The position numbers were made by a program, and so were the translations under genes. A stretch of DNA of 8,572 nt from Acidimicrobium sp. BACL17 MAG-120823-bin42 (GTDB taxonomy: Bacteria > Actinomycetota > Acidimicrobiia > Acidimicrobiales > Ilumatobacteraceae). The notes under the pieces are model-generated. The model ran no database searches. It was not told the DNA's origin and was given only the letters and a program-made list of their open reading frames with translations. Below, piece by piece: positions 6,152 to 8,572 of this stretch. Position 1 is the first letter of the stretch; each line of letters opens with the position of its first letter. The stretch covers positions 1 to 8,572 of the forward strand of contig LIAZ01000046.1 in assembly GCA_001438985.1 (NCBI GenBank), read 5' to 3'.

Positions 6152-7445
6152 TTCGCGCATCGCCCTTCCCGAGGGCACCACTTCTGTCGCTATTGGTTTA
6201 TTCGTTGCAGGTATCTCTGCGTACATCTTTTTCAAGATCGGCCAGCAAGCATTAGGTCAAGATGGCTTTAAACCCATTGTTGCAATGTGGTTTATTGCCT
6301 TCGCTCTCGTTCCCGGTTTCTTTCTTCCCATCGAACAAGAGGTCAGTCGGGCAATTGCTCACCGGAGGGCAATCGGCCAGGGCGGGTTACCTGTGGTGCA
6401 ACGCGTTTCGCAAATTGCGCTTGGAATATTTGTCGTTTTGTGCATTGGCGTCATTGCACTATCGCCACAACTGAATACAACACTGTTCGAAAACGAGTAT
6501 TTCGTAACATGGTGTCTCCTGTTGTCATTTGCAACATATGCACCCATGCACTTGGCCAGAGGAATTTGCTCGGGCTCAGGAAGGTTTGGCGCTTACGGAC
6601 TGATTATTGGTCTTGACGGTGCAGTGCGCGTGCTGGCGTGCGCCGTGTTGTGGATGCTTGGAGTAACGGCGGTAGGCGCATACGCCCTGACCATCGCACT
6701 GTCTCCAGTTTTGGGCGTGCTCATTGCCGGCGCAACAGGGAAACTTCATACCGAAGATGGTCCACCTGCGTCATGGGCCGAGGTAACGCCAAACCTTGGC
6801 TGGCTTCTACTGGGATCGTTGTTTGCTGCAGCTTTGGTCAATGCAGGTCCGATCACTGTCGACATCCTGAGCGCCGACTCGCCGCCGGAAACAGTGACTC
6901 GATTTGGTAACGCCGTAATTTTTGCGCGGATCCCGCTGTTTTTGTTTCAAGCAGTACAAGCAGCACTGTTGCCGCGACTTGCGCGACTGGCAGCGCAACG
7001 CCAACTTCCCGAGTTCAAGCGTGGGCTTCGACAACTACTGATTCTGGTCGTTGGTGTCGGAATTGTCGGCACCATTGGAGCCTTTATGTTTGGGCCATGG
7101 TTGCTTGACTTGGTGTACGAAGGTGGAATTGATCGTCGCACCATGACGTTATTGGCGTTTGCCAGTGCGCTGTATATGTTGGCATTGGCGTTGGCTCAAG
7201 CAGTCATTGCACTCAGTGGCCATGCCCTCGTTGCCGCAGGATGGTGCGCAGGGTTCATCACCTTTGCACTCGTTGCCTGGCTATCAAGCAATGACCTCTA
7301 CCTGCGGGTAGAGCTTGCACTCGTTGCAAGTTCCGTGGTGTCGCTCGTGATTTTTATTGCCACGCTGAGTTCGCGGATGAATAACGGGGCAATCTTCGAC
7401 GAAGCATCAGTAATCGATGCCTTTGCAGAGCGACCGCTCGACTAG
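6108..7445 (+). CDS. MOP-superfamily flippase (MurJ/Wzx-like polysaccharide or lipid-linked sugar exporter)
   Basis: A 445-residue polytopic protein with roughly 12 hydrophobic segments, typical in length for the MOP flippases that move lipid-linked sugars or peptidoglycan precursors across the membrane. The first spans are at about residues 26-45 and 57-74, followed by IEQEVSRA (75-82), which I recall as common in actinobacterial relatives. Later landmarks are a GICSGSGRFGAYG loop, the FARIPLFLFQAVQAALLPRLARL segment (written here in part as FARIPLFLFQ) and a final pair of spans before the polar C-terminus. The start is uncertain: after the in-frame stop at 6069-6071 the only usual start is TTG at 6108 (CTG at 6084 is the alternative), lying inside the 99-residue gene with GAGGG too close to serve well. 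No ATG or GTG occurs before the second span, so an upstream overlapping start is needed. Substrate unknown; the neighbouring glycosyltransferase suggests an envelope glycan. Confidence 0.85.
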   Translation: MSNSQNHPQTKNTTSSRIALPEGTTSVAIGLFVAGISAYIFFKIGQQALGQDGFKPIVAMWFIAFALVPGFFLPIEQEVSRAIAHRRAIGQGGLPVVQRVSQIALGIFVVLCIGVIALSPQLNTTLFENEYFVTWCLLLSFATYAPMHLARGICSGSGRFGAYGLIIGLDGAVRVLACAVLWMLGVTAVGAYALTIALSPVLGVLIAGATGKLHTEDGPPASWAEVTPNLGWLLLGSLFAAALVNAGPITVDILSADSPPETVTRFGNAVIFARIPLFLFQAVQAALLPRLARLAAQRQLPEFKRGLRQLLILVVGVGIVGTIGAFMFGPWLLDLVYEGGIDRRTMTLLAFASALYMLALALAQAVIALSGHALVAAGWCAGFITFALVAWLSSNDLYLRVELALVASSVVSLVIFIATLSSRMNNGAIFDEASVIDAFAERPLD

Positions 7446-7471
7446 ATCAATACCTACTTATTGGCGAGTCG
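7439..7471. terminator. Imperfect hairpin between convergent flippase and gmd (possible bidirectional terminator)
   Basis: CGACT (7439-7443) pairs with AGTCG (7467-7471), and CAATA (7448-7452) with TATTG (7459-7463), separated by an internal loop and closed by a six-base loop. It spans both stop codons, which are only eight bases apart. There is no T-tract on either side, so it is a weak candidate. Confidence 0.3.
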
Positions 7472-8443
7472 GTTGGCCTCATATGCAAGGTCGTGATCGA
7501 CCATCATCTGCACCAACTCATCAAAGCTCACCTCAGGCTGCCATCCAAGCTTGGTTTTGGCCTTCGCGGGATCGCCAATCAGCAAATCCACTTCTGCGGG
7601 GCGAAGGAACTTAGCATCGTGACGAACATAGGGCCTCCAGTCGCCAAGACCCACCTTGTCAAAAGCCAGCGTTAGGAACTCTTCAATTGAATGCGTCTCG
7701 CCCGTCGCAATGACATAGTCATCTGGCTCGTCTTGTTGCAACATGAGCCACATTGCCTTTACGTAGTCACCCGCATAGCCCCAGTCGCGCTTTGCGTCCG
7801 TGTTGCCTAACACCAACTCTTTGTCGACACCAAGCTTGATGCGTGCTGCAGTATTGGTGATTTTGCGCGTGACGAACTCGAGCCCGCGACGTGGACCTTC
7901 GTGATTAAACAAGATACCCGAGCATGCATACAGCCCATAACTCTCGCGATAGTTCATCGTGATGTTATGGCCGAACACTTTGGCCACCCCATATGGCGAG
8001 CGCGGATGAAACGGTGTCAGCTCGGTTTGAGGAACTTCGCGAACCTTGCCGAACATCTCTGACGATGACGCTTGATAGAAGCGAATCGGGTTGTTCTGAG
8101 CGCCACCCACAATTCGCACCGCCTCGAGCGCGCGCAACACGCCAAGGCCCGTGACATTTGCAGTGAGCTCGGCCTGGTTAAACGACATGGCCACGAACGA
8201 AATAGCACCGAGGTTGTAAAACTCGTCGGGCTGGACATATTCAAGAGCCGTCACCAGGCTGGTGAGATCGGTGAGGTCACCGGGAACAATTTCAATAAAT
8301 GGGAACTCGTCGCGCAACATTTCGGCACGAGGGTTGTTCTGCCCCTTCATCATGCCGTACACCTTGTAGCCCTTGCCGTGCAGGAACTCTGCTAGGTGTC
8401 GTCCGTCTTGACCAGTGATTCCTGTAATAAAGGCTTTACGCAT
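7454..8443 (-). CDS. gmd: GDP-mannose 4,6-dehydratase
   Basis: A 329-residue short-chain dehydrogenase/reductase that converts GDP-mannose to GDP-4-keto-6-deoxymannose, the branch point to GDP-fucose, GDP-rhamnose and related sugars; it acts in the cytoplasm. Landmarks in order: the Rossmann motif GITGQDG (8-14), YNLGAISFV, ASSSEMFG with S127 and E129 at the catalytic Thr/Glu positions, the SPYGVAK motif with Y151 and K155, NHEGPRRG, VTRKIT, KRDWGYAGDYV, VIATGETHS and the RPAEVDLLIGDP C-terminal region. The usual RRSSSFNT-like segment after the first strands is replaced by MMKGQNNPRAEMLR, a difference that could affect cofactor or substrate contacts. The ATG at 8441-8443 has no Shine-Dalgarno; TGATAGATT just upstream on the minus strand resembles an extended -10, which would give a very short leader. 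No partner reductase is present in the window, so the final sugar is unknown. Confidence 0.93.
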   Translation of the reverse strand: MRKAFITGITGQDGRHLAEFLHGKGYKVYGMMKGQNNPRAEMLRDEFPFIEIVPGDLTDLTSLVTALEYVQPDEFYNLGAISFVAMSFNQAELTANVTGLGVLRALEAVRIVGGAQNNPIRFYQASSSEMFGKVREVPQTELTPFHPRSPYGVAKVFGHNITMNYRESYGLYACSGILFNHEGPRRGLEFVTRKITNTAARIKLGVDKELVLGNTDAKRDWGYAGDYVKAMWLMLQQDEPDDYVIATGETHSIEEFLTLAFDKVGLGDWRPYVRHDAKFLRPAEVDLLIGDPAKAKTKLGWQPEVSFDELVQMMVDHDLAYEANRLANK

Positions 8444-8476
8444 AATGAATTCAAATCTATCAGTACGATCACTTCC
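8444..8476. promoter_or_regulatory. 33-bp divergent promoter gap between gmd and fbiA
   Basis: Both genes must start transcription from within or just beyond these 33 bases. On the + strand TACGAT (8464-8469) ends seven bases before the GTG, the spacing of a leaderless actinobacterial TANNNT promoter. On the minus strand TGATAGATT resembles an extended -10 for gmd. ATCAC-ttcc-GTGAT (8468-8481) is a perfect inverted repeat touching the fbiA start. No clear -35 was found for either. Confidence 0.45.
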
Positions 8477-8572
8477 GTGATTGCTGTCTTGGCTGGTGGC
8501 GTGGGTGCCGCTCGATTTCTTAACGGGCTTCTGGATTCAGCAACTCCCGTTGTCGCCATAGTCAATACGGGC
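8477..8572 (+). CDS. fbiA: 2-phospho-L-lactate (phosphoenolpyruvyl) transferase FbiA/CofD, N-terminal fragment
   Basis: Only the first 32 codons are inside the window. They read as the nucleotide-binding N-terminus of the CofD/FbiA family: VLAGGVGAARFLNGLL followed by VVAIVNTG, where relatives have LAGGVGGARFL and an NTGDD motif. The enzyme joins the deazaflavin FO to a phospho-lactyl or phosphoenolpyruvyl guanosine group in coenzyme F420 synthesis, in the cytoplasm. One glycine of the usual GGVGG is alanine here. GTG at 8477 is the natural start by alignment to the family; there is no Shine-Dalgarno, and the position of TACGAT suggests a leaderless transcript. In mycobacteria fbiA also lies near mannose and rhamnose sugar genes, in keeping with gmd beside it. 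The fragment is short, but the motifs are distinctive. Confidence 0.82.
   Translation, partial: MIAVLAGGVGAARFLNGLLDSATPVVAIVNTG

Noticed and set aside
8445..8480. Tiny frame (11 codons, ATG at 8445) whose stop overlaps the fbiA GTG, like a leader peptide
   Set aside because: No Shine-Dalgarno, and the ATG falls in the gmd/fbiA promoter gap; the GTGA overlap is easily chance.
1..8572. Mobile element, CRISPR array, tRNA or rRNA
   Set aside because: No transposase or integrase, no regularly spaced repeats beyond the coding 12-bp repeat, and no cloverleaf or rRNA-like segment was seen in the short gaps.

Overview
The window looks like chromosomal DNA from an actinobacterium of moderate GC content (about half by eye). 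The evidence is the start of an FbiA/CofD-type coenzyme F420 gene at the right edge, a DUF5719-like exported protein paired with a very large glycosyltransferase/membrane protein, frequent GTG and TTG starts with few Shine-Dalgarno sites, and tight 4-base overlaps between genes. An uncultured aquatic member of Acidimicrobiia would fit, but that placement is a guess. Nothing marks the region as plasmid, phage or transposon; it reads as a compact housekeeping and cell-envelope locus.

Layout. (1) 1-612 (+) is the 3' part of ftsH, the membrane AAA+ zinc protease; only its M41 peptidase domain is present. (2) 609-5697 (-) is a three-gene operon, transcribed right to left. It starts with a 1057-residue fusion of a GT2 glycosyltransferase to a polytopic, GT-C-like membrane region, followed by a membrane-anchored, four-repeat beta-rich protein (DUF5719-like), then a membrane-anchored thioredoxin-fold protein with a CTTC active site. 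Successive genes overlap by ATGA and GTGA, so they are probably translationally coupled. The last gene converges on ftsH and their stop codons share CTAG. (3) 5698-5851 is a divergent promoter region with a very good sigma-70-type promoter on the + strand and nested inverted repeats. (4) 5852-7445 (+) holds a 99-residue protein of unknown function and an overlapping MOP/MurJ/Wzx-like flippase. (5) 7454-8443 (-) is a GDP-mannose 4,6-dehydratase (gmd), convergent with the flippase. (6) From 8477 (+) to the window end is the first 32 codons of fbiA/cofD, divergent from gmd across a 33-base gap.

How they may work together (inference). Gmd makes an activated deoxysugar precursor, the GT2/membrane fusion transfers sugar at the membrane, and the flippase could move a lipid-linked intermediate outward. 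The DUF5719-like protein would sit on the outer face of the membrane, and the thioredoxin-like protein could service its single putative disulfide. Together the central genes look like an envelope glycan assembly locus whose product cannot be named from sequence alone. The flanking ftsH and fbiA genes are housekeeping.

No tRNA, rRNA, CRISPR array, insertion sequence or phage gene was seen. The only stretch over 100 bases without a gene is 5698-5851.
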